Positions 8,615 to 16,352 of a stretch of DNA of 64,000 bases are shown one piece after another. The DNA is from Metaclostridioides mangenotii. GTDB lineage: Bacteria > Bacillota > Clostridia > Peptostreptococcales > Peptostreptococcaceae. Within the stretch, counting starts at the first letter, position 1. Every line of letters begins with the position of its first letter. The stretch covers positions 62,001-126,000 of the forward strand of contig NZ_JAHLOF010000003.1 of the NCBI RefSeq assembly GCF_018917235.1, given 5' to 3'. A model generated the notes under the pieces. It was not told where the DNA came from. It saw only the letters and a program-made list of their open reading frames with translations, and did no database searches. A program made the translations under genes and the position numbers.

Positions 8615-8785
8615 ATCAGTATTGTATAAACTGTCCATTTAGTATAATTCATTACTTTAATTTCATAAATATACTCTCTATAGAGATCATTTATAATCTC
8701 AAAAAAAACCTCCAAATCATATTCACATACATCATGTAAACAGATTTGGAGGTGTCGCATTCATTTGCGCTCCGAACGTACATAG
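8615..8785 (-). pseudogene. tyrosine-recombinase element remnant, copy B
   Basis: Read on the minus strand: CTATGTACGTTCGGAG (8770-8785), then a leader hairpin (8708-8718 with 8743-8753) carrying GGAGG. About 28 codons follow (8700 to about 8617) that read EIINDLYREYIYEIKVMNYT, matching the N-terminal SAM-like domain of phage-type integrases and copy C. There is no start codon and no catalytic domain. It separates sulP from the LytTR gene; apart from this I see nothing in 8425-8809. Confidence 0.7.
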
Positions 8786-8809
8786 TAAATTAAAAAATCA
8801 CTTAGTGTA

Positions 8810-10078
8810 TTAAGCCGCTTTCAATTCATCCTCTTCTTTTTTTCTTCTACTTTTTACGAATTTCAATACATAATGTATGGTCATACCTACTCCTATTGCA
8901 AATACTAAATCAAATACTACTGTAAATACAAATGTTACAACTAATACTAATGCATCCGATTTACTTGAAGATAATAACTTTCTAAAATGAGACCATTCTC
9001 CCATATTATAAGAAACTACTATAAGTATTGCCGCTAGTGTTGTCATTGGTATAAGTTTAGCAAGAGGCATTAATACAACCATTATAAGTAATAATGTTAT
9101 AGCATGTACCATACCTGATATAGGACTTTTACCCCCATTTCTAACATTAGCCGCTGTTCTAGCTATAGCTCCAGTTGCTGGAATCCCACCAAATATTGAA
9201 GATGCCATATTTCCAAGTCCTTGTGCCACAAGTTCCATATTAGAATCATGCTTATCATTTATCATATTGTCAGAAACTACACAAGAAAGTAACGATTCTA
9301 TCGCACCTAGCAAAGCAATCGTTATAGCTGGTTTTATTAAAGTTGTAATTGTTTGTAAATCAATATGCGGTATTTGTGGTTTTGGTATAGATGATGATAT
9401 TTCATTAAACCTAGAACCTATTGTATCAGTTGGTAGATTAAATAGGTTTACAAGTAAAGTAGATAATATTAATACTATTATTGAAGCTGGTATTTTTTTG
9501 TTTACCTTAGGCCAGTAAACTAATATTAAAATACATGCTAATCCTATTAGAAATGATACTATATCAAAAGTAGATATATTATGTATATAGCTTCCTACCT
9601 TTTCTATAAATTCAGCTGGTACATCTTTTATTCTAAGTCCAAAGAAGTCCTTCAACTGAGTTGTAAGTAACGTTACTGCTATACCACTAGTAAACCCTAC
9701 TGTTATAGTTTGCGGTACATATTTTATTAAATATCCAAATTTAAGTAGTCCCATAACTACCAATATAATTCCTGACATCATTGTGATCGTTATAAGTCCA
9801 GTTATTCCATAGGTTTTAACTACACCATAAACTATTACAACAAATGCCCCTGTTGGTCCACCGATTTGAACCTTACTACCACCTAGAAAAGATATTACAA
9901 ATCCTGCAAATATAGCAGTTATAAGTCCTTTTTCTGGAGATACTCCAGATGATATGGCTAAAGCTATAGATAATGGAAGAGCTATTATAGCAACTATAAT
10001 TCCTGCTACTATATCCTTACCCATTTGCTCCTTTGTTAGTTCATTTTCTTTCTTCATTCTAAATAACTTTGGTAACAC
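8810..10078 (-). CDS. SulP-family anion transporter lacking a STAS domain
   Basis: Inner-membrane permease of the SulP (SLC26) family: sulfate, bicarbonate or another anion. 422 residues, almost all membrane segments, with the family features GLITAIFAGFVISFLGGSKVQ, QIGGPTGAFVVIVYG and FGGIPATGAIARTAANVR. SulP proteins usually continue into a cytoplasmic STAS domain (about 550 residues). Here the chain stops after the last helix with a charged tail VKSRRKKEEDELKAA, 25 bp before the edge of recombinase remnant copy B, so 3' truncation is likely. The start is GTG at 10078 behind GGAGGG. The substrate cannot be read from sequence. Confidence 0.85.
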   Translation of the reverse strand: MLPKLFRMKKENELTKEQMGKDIVAGIIVAIIALPLSIALAISSGVSPEKGLITAIFAGFVISFLGGSKVQIGGPTGAFVVIVYGVVKTYGITGLITITMMSGIILVVMGLLKFGYLIKYVPQTITVGFTSGIAVTLLTTQLKDFFGLRIKDVPAEFIEKVGSYIHNISTFDIVSFLIGLACILILVYWPKVNKKIPASIIVLILSTLLVNLFNLPTDTIGSRFNEISSSIPKPQIPHIDLQTITTLIKPAITIALLGAIESLLSCVVSDNMINDKHDSNMELVAQGLGNMASSIFGGIPATGAIARTAANVRNGGKSPISGMVHAITLLLIMVVLMPLAKLIPMTTLAAILIVVSYNMGEWSHFRKLLSSSKSDALVLVVTFVFTVVFDLVFAIGVGMTIHYVLKFVKSRRKKEEDELKAA

Positions 10079-10210
10079 TCAAACACTTCCCTCCAAAACT
10101 AATTATTGCGAAATTTACTATACTAGTCCTATTTTTTGATAAAATCTAAAATAATAACAAATTTTATATAAAAAACGAATTGTATAATCAAGTACGACAA
10201 ATTAAAAAAG

Positions 10211-10284
10211 CTCATAGTTAGCGCTTTACATGTAACACTATGTTGCGGCATAAAATTTTATATATAAGGAAATCTAACTATGAG
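10211..10284. repeat. 11-bp inverted repeat before the IS30-like remnant
   Basis: CTCATAGTTAG (10211-10221) and CTAACTATGAG (10274-10284) are perfect inverted copies separated by 52 bp. The second overlaps the ATG of the IS30-like fragment. It may be a leader hairpin or the end of the lost insertion sequence. Apart from it, 10079-10273 shows only AT-rich sequence in front of sulP. Confidence 0.45.
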
Positions 10285-10372
10285 ATGTAAACACCTTACC
10301 ACAATTGAAAGAGAAAATAGAAATTTTAATAAAAGAAGGATATAATGCTAGAGAAATCTCTCTCGCATCTCT
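10280..10372 (+). pseudogene. IS30-family transposase N-terminal remnant (frameshifted)
   Basis: Plus-strand translation from ATG 10280 gives MRCKHLTTIEREN. After a frameshift it continues EILIKEGYNAREIS, the N-terminal helix-turn-helix that opens IS30-family transposases. Everything after about 30 codons is missing; the next base pairs belong to recombinase remnant copy D on the other strand. The IS therefore appears to have landed in that older element and then decayed. Confidence 0.6.
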
Positions 10373-10605
10373 AATTTTATTATAACACAGTTCAGAAATT
10401 ATAACTCCAGTATCAACCAAAAGAGCTACTATACAGCTATTTCTGGCATTAATATATGTATTATTTAGGCAGTACTCCTCTGTGCCACAATACGATAAAA
10501 ACTCCTTATGTTTTTTAATATTAAACATCATATATAAGCACGTAAAAAACACCTCCAAGCATATTTATATAGTATTATCACTTATATAAACATATCTCAG
10601 AGGTG
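10367..10605 (-). pseudogene. tyrosine-recombinase element remnant, copy D (catalytic-domain piece)
   Basis: A decayed leader hairpin (10550-10555 pairing with 10600-10605) precedes a frame containing FLSYCGTEEYC and ARNSCIVALLVDTGVIISEL. The latter is box I of tyrosine recombinases, normally TGxRxSEL; here the catalytic Arg is replaced by Ile, so the protein would be inactive. The open frame that runs on to 10274 is a chimera that reads antisense through the IS30 remnant and is not a gene. Confidence 0.7.
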
Positions 10606-10670
10606 TAGTATATCTTCACTCTCTGTACGTACATCATATCATAATAAAAGGCTAATAAAATCCAGTTTTA

Positions 10671-10768
10671 TATCTTGTACATCATCATCTTCTTCAAGCA
10701 TATCTATAAGTTTGTCCATCATTTTTAATTGATCTTCCTCAGTTAATTGAGAAGTCGTTTGCGGGATC
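10671..10768 (-). repeat. 98-bp duplicate of the yebC 3' end
   Basis: Matches 11870-11967 inside yebC with three mismatches and no gaps, in the same orientation (offset 1199 bp). It encodes [20 protein letters not shown] as yebC does, but has no start. The two copies flank lepB and recombinase remnant copy C. Downstream flanks (ACTGG...TTTTAT and ATGATGTACGTACAGA) are also shared with the region after yebC. Confidence 0.9.
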
Positions 10769-10808
10769 TAAATTTTTTCTAAATTTTTGAAGCAAAATTT
10801 ATATTTAC

Positions 10809-11339
10809 TTACTCTACTGTTCCAACTTCATTAAATGGATATAACCTTATGCTAATTTTTCCAATTATATCATCTAAATTGATAGCACCAATTTGTCGAC
10901 TATCTTTACTTTTAGGTCTATTATCACCCATAGTAAATATGTAATTTTGAGGAACAATCATATCTACCTCCCCATTTGTATAAACTCCATGTAAATAACT
11001 TTCGTTTAACTTTTCGTTATCAATAAAAACTTCACTATTTTTAATAACTACATGTTCACCTGGTAATGCAATTACTCTTTTAACTAGATTTTTATTTTTG
11101 TTTGTTTTATGGTCAATTAAATCTGTTTTAAAAACAATAATATCTCCTCTTTTTGGAACATCATTAAGATATGAAAGTCTATTAACAATTAAGTATTCTT
11201 TATCATTTAATGTAGGATACATCGATTCTCCACTAACTACTGTAGGTTTGATGAAAAGAGTAATTCCAATAGCTAAAAACATTGATATACATATTGTTTT
11301 GAACCAACTAATAAGTTCTTTTTTTATTTTATCGTTCAT
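10809..11339 (-). CDS. lepB: signal peptidase I
   Basis: Membrane-anchored serine protease that removes signal peptides from exported proteins. 176 residues: one N-terminal membrane helix (about 12-32), GESMYPTL with the catalytic Ser (near 38), KRVIALPGE with the catalytic Lys (near 87), and the family box GDNRPKSKDSR (near 138). This is the short Gram-positive SipS-like form. ATG 11339 has a GGAGG site. It sits between two copies of the yebC 3' end and among recombinase remnants, so it may be passenger DNA and not the only signal peptidase of the cell. Confidence 0.93.
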   Translation of the reverse strand: MNDKIKKELISWFKTICISMFLAIGITLFIKPTVVSGESMYPTLNDKEYLIVNRLSYLNDVPKRGDIIVFKTDLIDHKTNKNKNLVKRVIALPGEHVVIKNSEVFIDNEKLNESYLHGVYTNGEVDMIVPQNYIFTMGDNRPKSKDSRQIGAINLDDIIGKISIRLYPFNEVGTVE

Positions 11340-11496
11340 TAATTTCCTCCAAGTAAATTATTTATTTTCTAACAGTATAACCTATTACAATAAATATTGA
11401 TATAATCTAATTCTTTTATGGCTTTATTTTTTTCTAACTTAAATTCAATCTTCTTCTCCTCCATATAATTGCTACCCCTATCTCCTGCTACCTTAT

Positions 11497-11675
11497 TCAA
11501 ATATTCTTATATCCCTTAATTGTTCTTTCTGTATAGTTCCTTACTTTAATTTCTCAAATGTACTCTTTATAGATATCTTCTATAAGCACAAAAAACACCT
11601 CCAAATCATATTCACATACACTATGCAAACATGATTTGGAGGTGTCGTATATCTTAACTCTCCGAACGTACATAG
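11497..11675 (-). pseudogene. tyrosine-recombinase element remnant, copy C
   Basis: The best-preserved copy. On the minus strand: CTATGTACGTTCGGAG (11660-11675), a perfect 14-bp hairpin (11596-11609 with 11631-11644) whose 3' arm contains GGAGGTG, then GTG (11589) six bases later. The frame reads LIEDIYKEYI, a stop codon, EIKVRNYTERTIKGYKN, and another stop: a broken SAM-like N-terminal domain of a phage-type integrase. The rest of 11340-11500 is degenerate. Between it and yebC (11676-11843) lies a second half-copy of the outer motif, TGTACGTACAT (11709-11719). Confidence 0.8.
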
Positions 11676-11843
11676 TAATTAAAGTCAAAAACATATACCT
11701 TAACTATCTGTACGTACATCATTACAATTTTACACTTAATTTCAAACATATATCTTAAATAGAAGCTCATAAAAGCCAGTTTTATACAATTAAACAGATG
11801 CTAGAAAGATATAAGTGTTGATATTTCAATCTTTGGCAAATAC

Positions 11844-12563
11844 CTATTCCATTTCCCAGTTATGATAGATATCTTGTACATCATCATCTTCTTCAAGCAT
11901 ATCTATAAGTTTGTCCATCATTTTTAATTGATCTTCCTCAGTTAATTTAGAAGTCATTTGTGGGATCATTTTAATATCTGCACTTAAAAATTCATATCCT
12001 TTAGCTTTTAGCTCATCTCTTACTGCATTGAAATCTTCTGGTGCTGTTACTACTTCATATCCTTCTTCTTCTGTTATAAAGTCTTCTGCTCCAGCTTCTA
12101 GTGCTGTATCCATAAGTTCATCTTCACTTACTCCATCTCCAGATGCAACTAGTATTTGTCCTTTTCTATCAAACATAAATGAAACACAGCCAGAAGTTCC
12201 TAGATTTCCACCATTCTTATCAAAGTAGAATCTTACATTCCCTGCTGTTCTATTTTTATTGTCAGTTAGAGTGTTTACAATAACTGCTACTCCACCAGGT
12301 CCGTATCCTTCATATACTATATTTTCAAAGTTTTCACCAGCACCTGCACCAGCACCTTTTGCTATCGCTCTATCTATATTATCATTTGGCATATTATCTG
12401 CCTTAGCTTTTTCAATAGCTGTCTTTAGTGTTGCATTGTATTCCGGATCTCCTCCGCCTTCTTTGGCTGCAACTGCTATAGCTCTAGCATGTTTTGTAAA
12501 TATTTTAGCTCTTTGGGCATCTTGCTTTCCTTTTCTGTTGATAATATTCCCTATACGTCCCAT
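11844..12563 (-). CDS. yebC: YebC/PmpR/TACO1-family protein
   Basis: 239-residue cytoplasmic protein of the YebC family, described both as a DNA-binding regulator and as a translation factor that helps ribosomes through difficult sequences. The N-terminus [19 protein letters not shown] and the [11 protein letters not shown] and NKNRTAG segments are characteristic, and the full family length is present. The acidic C-terminus ([18 protein letters not shown]) is the part that was duplicated at 10671-10768. ATG 12563. Its downstream side is the edge of the recombinase-remnant patch, so the 3' end may have served as an insertion target. Confidence 0.93.
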   Translation of the reverse strand: MGRIGNIINRKGKQDAQRAKIFTKHARAIAVAAKEGGGDPEYNATLKTAIEKAKADNMPNDNIDRAIAKGAGAGAGENFENIVYEGYGPGGVAVIVNTLTDNKNRTAGNVRFYFDKNGGNLGTSGCVSFMFDRKGQILVASGDGVSEDELMDTALEAGAEDFITEEEGYEVVTAPEDFNAVRDELKAKGYEFLSADIKMIPQMTSKLTEEDQLKMMDKLIDMLEEDDDVQDIYHNWEME

Positions 12564-12659
12564 AATACCACTCCTTATACGTATAATTATTATTCAAATT
12601 ATTAAATATTGAAATTTAACTCCATTGTAGATTTTATCATATATCTCTTTATTAGTAAA

Positions 12660-13415
12660 TTAGAACTTCGGTGGTTTTGGGGGAGTTGTTCTTTTGTGCT
12701 CACTAGTTTTATGCAATCTATTTATAATATCTAAATCTTTTTGCGGTACTTCTTCAGTTCTTCCATTTATTACTTCATCTATCATATCATAAGTTGTACC
12801 CATTTCATTTTCATCAGTCTGTCCTTCCCAAAGTCCAGCAGATGGTTTTTTATTTATAAGGCTGTCATCAACTCCAAGATCTTTAGCCCATTCGTAAACT
12901 TCTGCTTTCGATAAATTTGCAAGTGGAAGTATATCAACGCCACCATCTCCATACTTTGTAAAATATCCCGTATATAACTCAGCTGCATTATCTGTTCCTA
13001 CTACTAAGTATCCTAAATTATTTGCTATAGCGTATATAGTGCTCATTCTAAGTCTAGCTCTAAGATTTGCATCAGTTATTCTAAGGTAGTCTTCTTTGAA
13101 TAAATCGTTTTCTTCAAGGCCTTGAACCACAATATTCAAAATATTTTCATGCGGAGTAAGTAAATCTAAGTTTAGATGTTTTATACCACATCCATTGATA
13201 ACTTTTAGCGCATCTTCCATATCTACAGAACTATTTTTTATATCCATTATTACTCCTAAAGAATTTTCTGGGCATGCCTTTTTTATTAAATAAGCAACTA
13301 CAGCAGAATCTATTCCACCAGAAACTCCAACAATTAAGCCTTTAGAATGCGACTCTTTTACTTTTTCTTGGATCCACTTTACTGTACTATTTATCTGTTC
13401 TCTTCTTGTGCTCAT
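12660..13415 (-). CDS. nadE: NH3-dependent NAD(+) synthetase
   Basis: Final step of NAD synthesis: ATP-dependent amidation of nicotinate adenine dinucleotide. 251 residues with the N-type PP-loop GVSGGIDSAVV (near 30) and GTDNAAELYTGYFTKYGDGG (near 150), followed by DILPLANLSKAEVYEWA. There is no nitrilase-like glutaminase domain, so it uses free ammonia. ATG 13415 with GAGGAG upstream. It is transcribed toward yebC (97 bp gap) and divergently from the TauE-like pair. Confidence 0.95.
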   Translation of the reverse strand: MSTRREQINSTVKWIQEKVKESHSKGLIVGVSGGIDSAVVAYLIKKACPENSLGVIMDIKNSSVDMEDALKVINGCGIKHLNLDLLTPHENILNIVVQGLEENDLFKEDYLRITDANLRARLRMSTIYAIANNLGYLVVGTDNAAELYTGYFTKYGDGGVDILPLANLSKAEVYEWAKDLGVDDSLINKKPSAGLWEGQTDENEMGTTYDMIDEVINGRTEEVPQKDLDIINRLHKTSEHKRTTPPKPPKF

Positions 13416-13513
13416 CTCTCTTCTCCTCTAAAAACTATCTATTTTTTATAGTCATATTATATCACAAATTTTGACAATCAATACGATGTATCGTCTTTAA
13501 TATACTATCAATT

Positions 13514-13559
13514 ACTGATAATTATATTTATATATATATTAAGTAATATAATTATCAGT
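13514..13559. promoter_or_regulatory. 15-bp inverted repeat upstream of the TauE-like pair
   Basis: ACTGATAATTATATT (13514-13528) and AATATAATTATCAGT (13545-13559) are perfect inverted copies around a 16-base AT loop. They lie 30 bp before the tauE-like start in the divergent nadE spacer. This could be an operator or a 5' leader hairpin; no known consensus matches. Confidence 0.5.
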
Positions 13560-13588
13560 TTTGGGCAATTTAAATAATAGGTGATTAA

Positions 13589-13966
13589 ATGAAAAATATC
13601 AAAATTAAAGATACAGAATTCAATTTTATAAACACTATTATAGGTCTCTTTTCCGGTTTTGTTAATGGGTTATTTGGCTCAGGCGGAGGAATTTTATTAA
13701 TTCCTATATTAAACAATATAGGAAAAACAGAAGAGCATAAATCTCATGCAACTGCGTTAGCTATAATATTTTTCCTTACTACAACAAGTTCTATTTTTTA
13801 TGTTTCCTCTGGAATATACGATACTAATTTAACTATCAAGGTTGCGATAGGTAGTATTATAGGAGGGTATATAGGGGCAAAACTTCTTAGCAAAGTAACG
13901 GGTAAATTTCTTCGAATTTCTTTTGGGTTAATAATGATAATTGCAGCTTTAAGGATGGTGTTTTAG
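13589..13966 (+). CDS. TauE/SafE-family half transporter, first half
   Basis: 125 residues with about four membrane segments. TauE/SafE permeases (sulfite, sulfonate or organic anion export/import) are normally about 250 residues made of two homologous halves, each beginning with a Gly-rich motif. This protein corresponds to the first half: GLFSGFVNGLFGSGGGILL near residue 20. Its TAG is one base before the ATG of a second half-size protein. Two separate chains probably assemble as a heterodimer; a recent split of one ancestral gene is the alternative. Confidence 0.8.
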   Translation: MKNIKIKDTEFNFINTIIGLFSGFVNGLFGSGGGILLIPILNNIGKTEEHKSHATALAIIFFLTTTSSIFYVSSGIYDTNLTIKVAIGSIIGGYIGAKLLSKVTGKFLRISFGLIMIIAALRMVF

Positions 13967-13967
13967 A

Positions 13968-14324
13968 ATGTTTTATACACTGATAGGTTTAATTGCAGGT
14001 ATAATCGGTGGTATGGGGCTAGGAGGCGGAACAATATTAATTCCTGCACTTGTACTACTAGCTGGAATTGATACTAAAATTGCACAAAGTGTGAATTTAC
14101 TCGCTTCAATCCCAATGACACTTGTAGCTCTTTTAATACACATAAAAAATAAAAATGTTATTATTAAAATAGTTATACCTATCGCTTTGTTCGGAATTTT
14201 AGGAGCTATGTTTGGTTCTTTACTTTCTACACATATAAAAGCTGATATACTAAAGAGATTGTTTGGTATATTTTTGCTTATTGTTGGTTTTTTAGAAATT
14301 AAAAAGGGTTTTTCAAAAACATAA
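13968..14324 (+). CDS. TauE/SafE-family half transporter, second half
   Basis: 118 residues with four membrane segments and its own Gly-rich motif GGMGLGGGTILIPALVLL near residue 14, matching the second repeat of TauE/SafE permeases. It starts one base after the stop of the first half, with AAGGATGGTG upstream inside that gene as a possible ribosome site, so translation is coupled. The intact N-terminal motif and the clean start argue against a simple frameshift. The substrate is unknown. Confidence 0.8.
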   Translation: MFYTLIGLIAGIIGGMGLGGGTILIPALVLLAGIDTKIAQSVNLLASIPMTLVALLIHIKNKNVIIKIVIPIALFGILGAMFGSLLSTHIKADILKRLFGIFLLIVGFLEIKKGFSKT

Positions 14325-14356
14325 GTTGTGTATATGGGTTTAACATTACAAATAAA

Positions 14357-14409
14357 AATAGAGTGATATTGAACATACCAAATCTAAAGTATGTTCTGAT
14401 CACTCTATT
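14357..14409. terminator. bidirectional terminator between tauE-like pair and yigZ
   Basis: Outer arms AATAGAGTGAT and ATCACTCTATT with inner GAACATAC/GTATGTTC. T-runs follow on the plus strand and A-rich sequence on the other side. Confidence 0.85.
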
Positions 14410-14414
14410 CTTTT

Positions 14415-15056
14415 TTATTCAATTATAATTCCATTCTCTTCTGATAAGTAGAATTCCTCTCCTAATACTATTTTACATTTATCACTAGTTATATCTACTA
14501 TTTTTTTAGTAAACGACTTTATATTTTCTATTTTAGAATATACAAGTATATTTACATTATCTTCATAAACTATATCTTTTATGTAAAATCCTAAGTTCAT
14601 TATCTCATTTTGAACTCTTCCAAGTAAAGTATAATCGAGATCTATCTTTACCTCTTGATACAAAACCTTATCTATTATTCTTCCCGCTTCAAGTCCTATT
14701 TTTGCACCTCTAGTATATGCTCTAACAAGACCGCCAGCACCTAGTTTAATACCTCCGAAGTATCTAGTAACTACAACTACTACATCTCTTAAATCTTCTT
14801 TTTTTATTACCTCTAATGTAGGAATCCCAGCTGTACCTTGTGGTTCACCATCATCACTGTATCTCTGTATATTCATATTTTCTCCAACAATGTATGCCCA
14901 AACATTGTGTGTAGCATCTTTGTGTTTCTTTTTAATCTCATTTATAAATTGAATTGCTTCTGCTTCAGTCTTTATCGGTTTTGCATATCCTAGGAATCTG
15001 GATCTCTCTATCTCTACTACGTCCATTCCAAATTCATGAAGTGTTTTGTAAGCCAT
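14415..15056 (-). CDS. yigZ: YigZ/IMPACT family protein (UPF0029)
   Basis: 213-residue protein of the bacterial IMPACT family. Seen: HNVWAYIVGENMNIQRYSDD with GEPQGTAGIP, then VVTRYFGGIKLGAGGLVRAY, both family signatures, followed by the small C-terminal domain. Homologues are linked to translation regulation and ribosome association, but no reaction is established. ATG 15056 is used because GGAGGT lies six bases upstream; the TTG at 15068 overlaps that site. Confidence 0.9.
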   Translation of the reverse strand: MAYKTLHEFGMDVVEIERSRFLGYAKPIKTEAEAIQFINEIKKKHKDATHNVWAYIVGENMNIQRYSDDGEPQGTAGIPTLEVIKKEDLRDVVVVVTRYFGGIKLGAGGLVRAYTRGAKIGLEAGRIIDKVLYQEVKIDLDYTLLGRVQNEIMNLGFYIKDIVYEDNVNILVYSKIENIKSFTKKIVDITSDKCKIVLGEEFYLSEENGIIIE

Positions 15057-15116
15057 AGTTACCTCCAATCTATTTATTTTAGAATAAATTTTTTAGATTC
15101 TCTTGTTTCAAAAAAT

Positions 15117-15144
15117 AAAAGAGAGGACTCGATCCCTCTCTTTT
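15117..15144 (-). terminator. terminator of the Nudix-like gene
   Basis: AAAAGAGAGG and CCTCTCTTTT form a 10-bp stem followed on the minus strand by a T-rich run. Confidence 0.85.
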
Positions 15145-15160
15145 GGTTTTATCTGCATTT

Positions 15161-15601
15161 TTAGTAAGCTACATTTTCTTTTTCTGATACTAATTTTTTA
15201 AGATCTTTATATTTTTTATATGATATTTCAACTAATGCTTTTTCTTTACTGTGAGTGAGCATCCCCAATGCATCTTTAAGTTTATAAAATCCACCGTCAC
15301 TAAATTCAGGAGCAAGTACACACTTCGTATCTTCCGCTTCCATTACATACCACATAACTGCGTTACATACCTCTTGCTGTCTACTTCTTGAGAAAAATTC
15401 ATACATTGTGTCACCAGCAATATCTACCATATAAGCCGTAATTCCGGATTCATGTTTAACTCTTTCGACAGCGCTTTCAAAAGGTAAACCTCCCCCAGAA
15501 ATTTTCCCCTTTGGTAAAGTCCACTCTCCTCTGTCGTTTTTTAATAACAGTACTTTATTTGCGTAAAACACTACTCCACCTGCACAACGTCTAACTATCA
15601 T
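15161..15601 (-). CDS. Nudix-fold protein with degenerate Nudix box
   Basis: 146 residues. The N-terminus RRCAGGVVFYANKVLLLKN and GEWTLPKGKI are typical of Nudix hydrolases, and the box region follows at about residues 31-56. Aligned with MutT (GKIEMGETPEQAVVRELQEE), the metal- and catalysis-related residues E44, R52, E53 and E56 are replaced by G, E, R and H. Only the last Glu and the Gly remain. It may have lost pyrophosphohydrolase activity and act as a ligand-binding protein; that is inference. ATG 15601. Confidence 0.8.
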   Translation of the reverse strand: MIVRRCAGGVVFYANKVLLLKNDRGEWTLPKGKISGGGLPFESAVERVKHESGITAYMVDIAGDTMYEFFSRSRQQEVCNAVMWYVMEAEDTKCVLAPEFSDGGFYKLKDALGMLTHSKEKALVEISYKKYKDLKKLVSEKENVAY

Positions 15602-15674
15602 TTCTAACCCCTCCCAAATAATTAAATAGTCTTGATTTTAAGAGATACATTATGATTAGCATTAGTAAGTTATA

Positions 15675-16343
15675 TTAAATTTTATGTTGTTCTAAGGTAT
15701 TGATTGCCTCATCATATGCTCTCAATACATAACCTTTTTCTGAGTTTTTGTTTTGTGAACTTAAACGCTTTAATATCTTCAAACTAACGTCATCGCCTAT
15801 TTCTGATAGTGCTTTTGCCGAATACTGTCTAGTTTGAGCGTTTGAATCATATAGACCCTTCTCTAAAAACTCTTTGCTTTCCTTTGATCCTATCTTTCTA
15901 AGGGCTGAATAAGTTATTCTTCTAACATCTGAATGTCTATGATCTGTAAGTTGATGAAGCAAATCTAAAAACCTAGAGTCTTTAAGTTCGCCTGTCGCCC
16001 ATATAAGCGATATAAGATCTTCAGCATTTTTCTCTTCAGTTATTCTTTTAAAGAGTCTTCTCTTAAAGTATAACATTTTTTTATCATCTAAGCTATCCAT
16101 AAAATCAAGCCTGTTGGATTTATTTAACTTCAAGAATTCATCAAGTAAATCTTCTTTTTGGTTACCTTTTTCTTTTTGATACTCTCTAATCGCTAACTTT
16201 GCCTCAATAATCTGATCCTTAACCTCTTCTTCTGATAAATTTCTAATTATGCTTATTTGCGGAACTGACTTTGACTCTTTATATAGAAGATATGTTATAA
16301 AAAAGTCATCTATTACATCTATATTCTCCCAAGATATTCTCAC
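15675..16343 (-). CDS. HEAT-repeat protein
   Basis: 222 residues, no signal peptide or membrane segment. The C-terminal half (about 100-215) shows two to three HEAT-like repeats: ELKDSRFLDLLHQLTDHRHS, VRRITYSALRKIGSKESKEF and TRQYSAKALSEIGDDVSLKI, with the alternating helical and Asp/Arg pattern of PBS-lyase-type HEAT units. The N-terminal half is charged and unassigned. It starts at GTG 16343, nine bases after the hflX stop, so it is co-transcribed with hflX. The function is unknown; such repeats usually bind protein partners. Confidence 0.75.
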   Translation of the reverse strand: MRISWENIDVIDDFFITYLLYKESKSVPQISIIRNLSEEEVKDQIIEAKLAIREYQKEKGNQKEDLLDEFLKLNKSNRLDFMDSLDDKKMLYFKRRLFKRITEEKNAEDLISLIWATGELKDSRFLDLLHQLTDHRHSDVRRITYSALRKIGSKESKEFLEKGLYDSNAQTRQYSAKALSEIGDDVSLKILKRLSSQNKNSEKGYVLRAYDEAINTLEQHKI

Positions 16344-16352
16344 ATTTCTTAC

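Noticed and set aside
10274-10558. Minus-strand 94-codon open frame as a hypothetical gene
   Set aside because: Front part is decayed tyrosine recombinase (box I Arg lost) and rear part is antisense to an IS30-like fragment, so it is a chance chimera.
13589-14324. TauE pair as a frameshifted pseudogene
   Set aside because: Both halves are intact with their own Gly-rich motif, and the second has its own ATG and a plausible upstream ribosome site.
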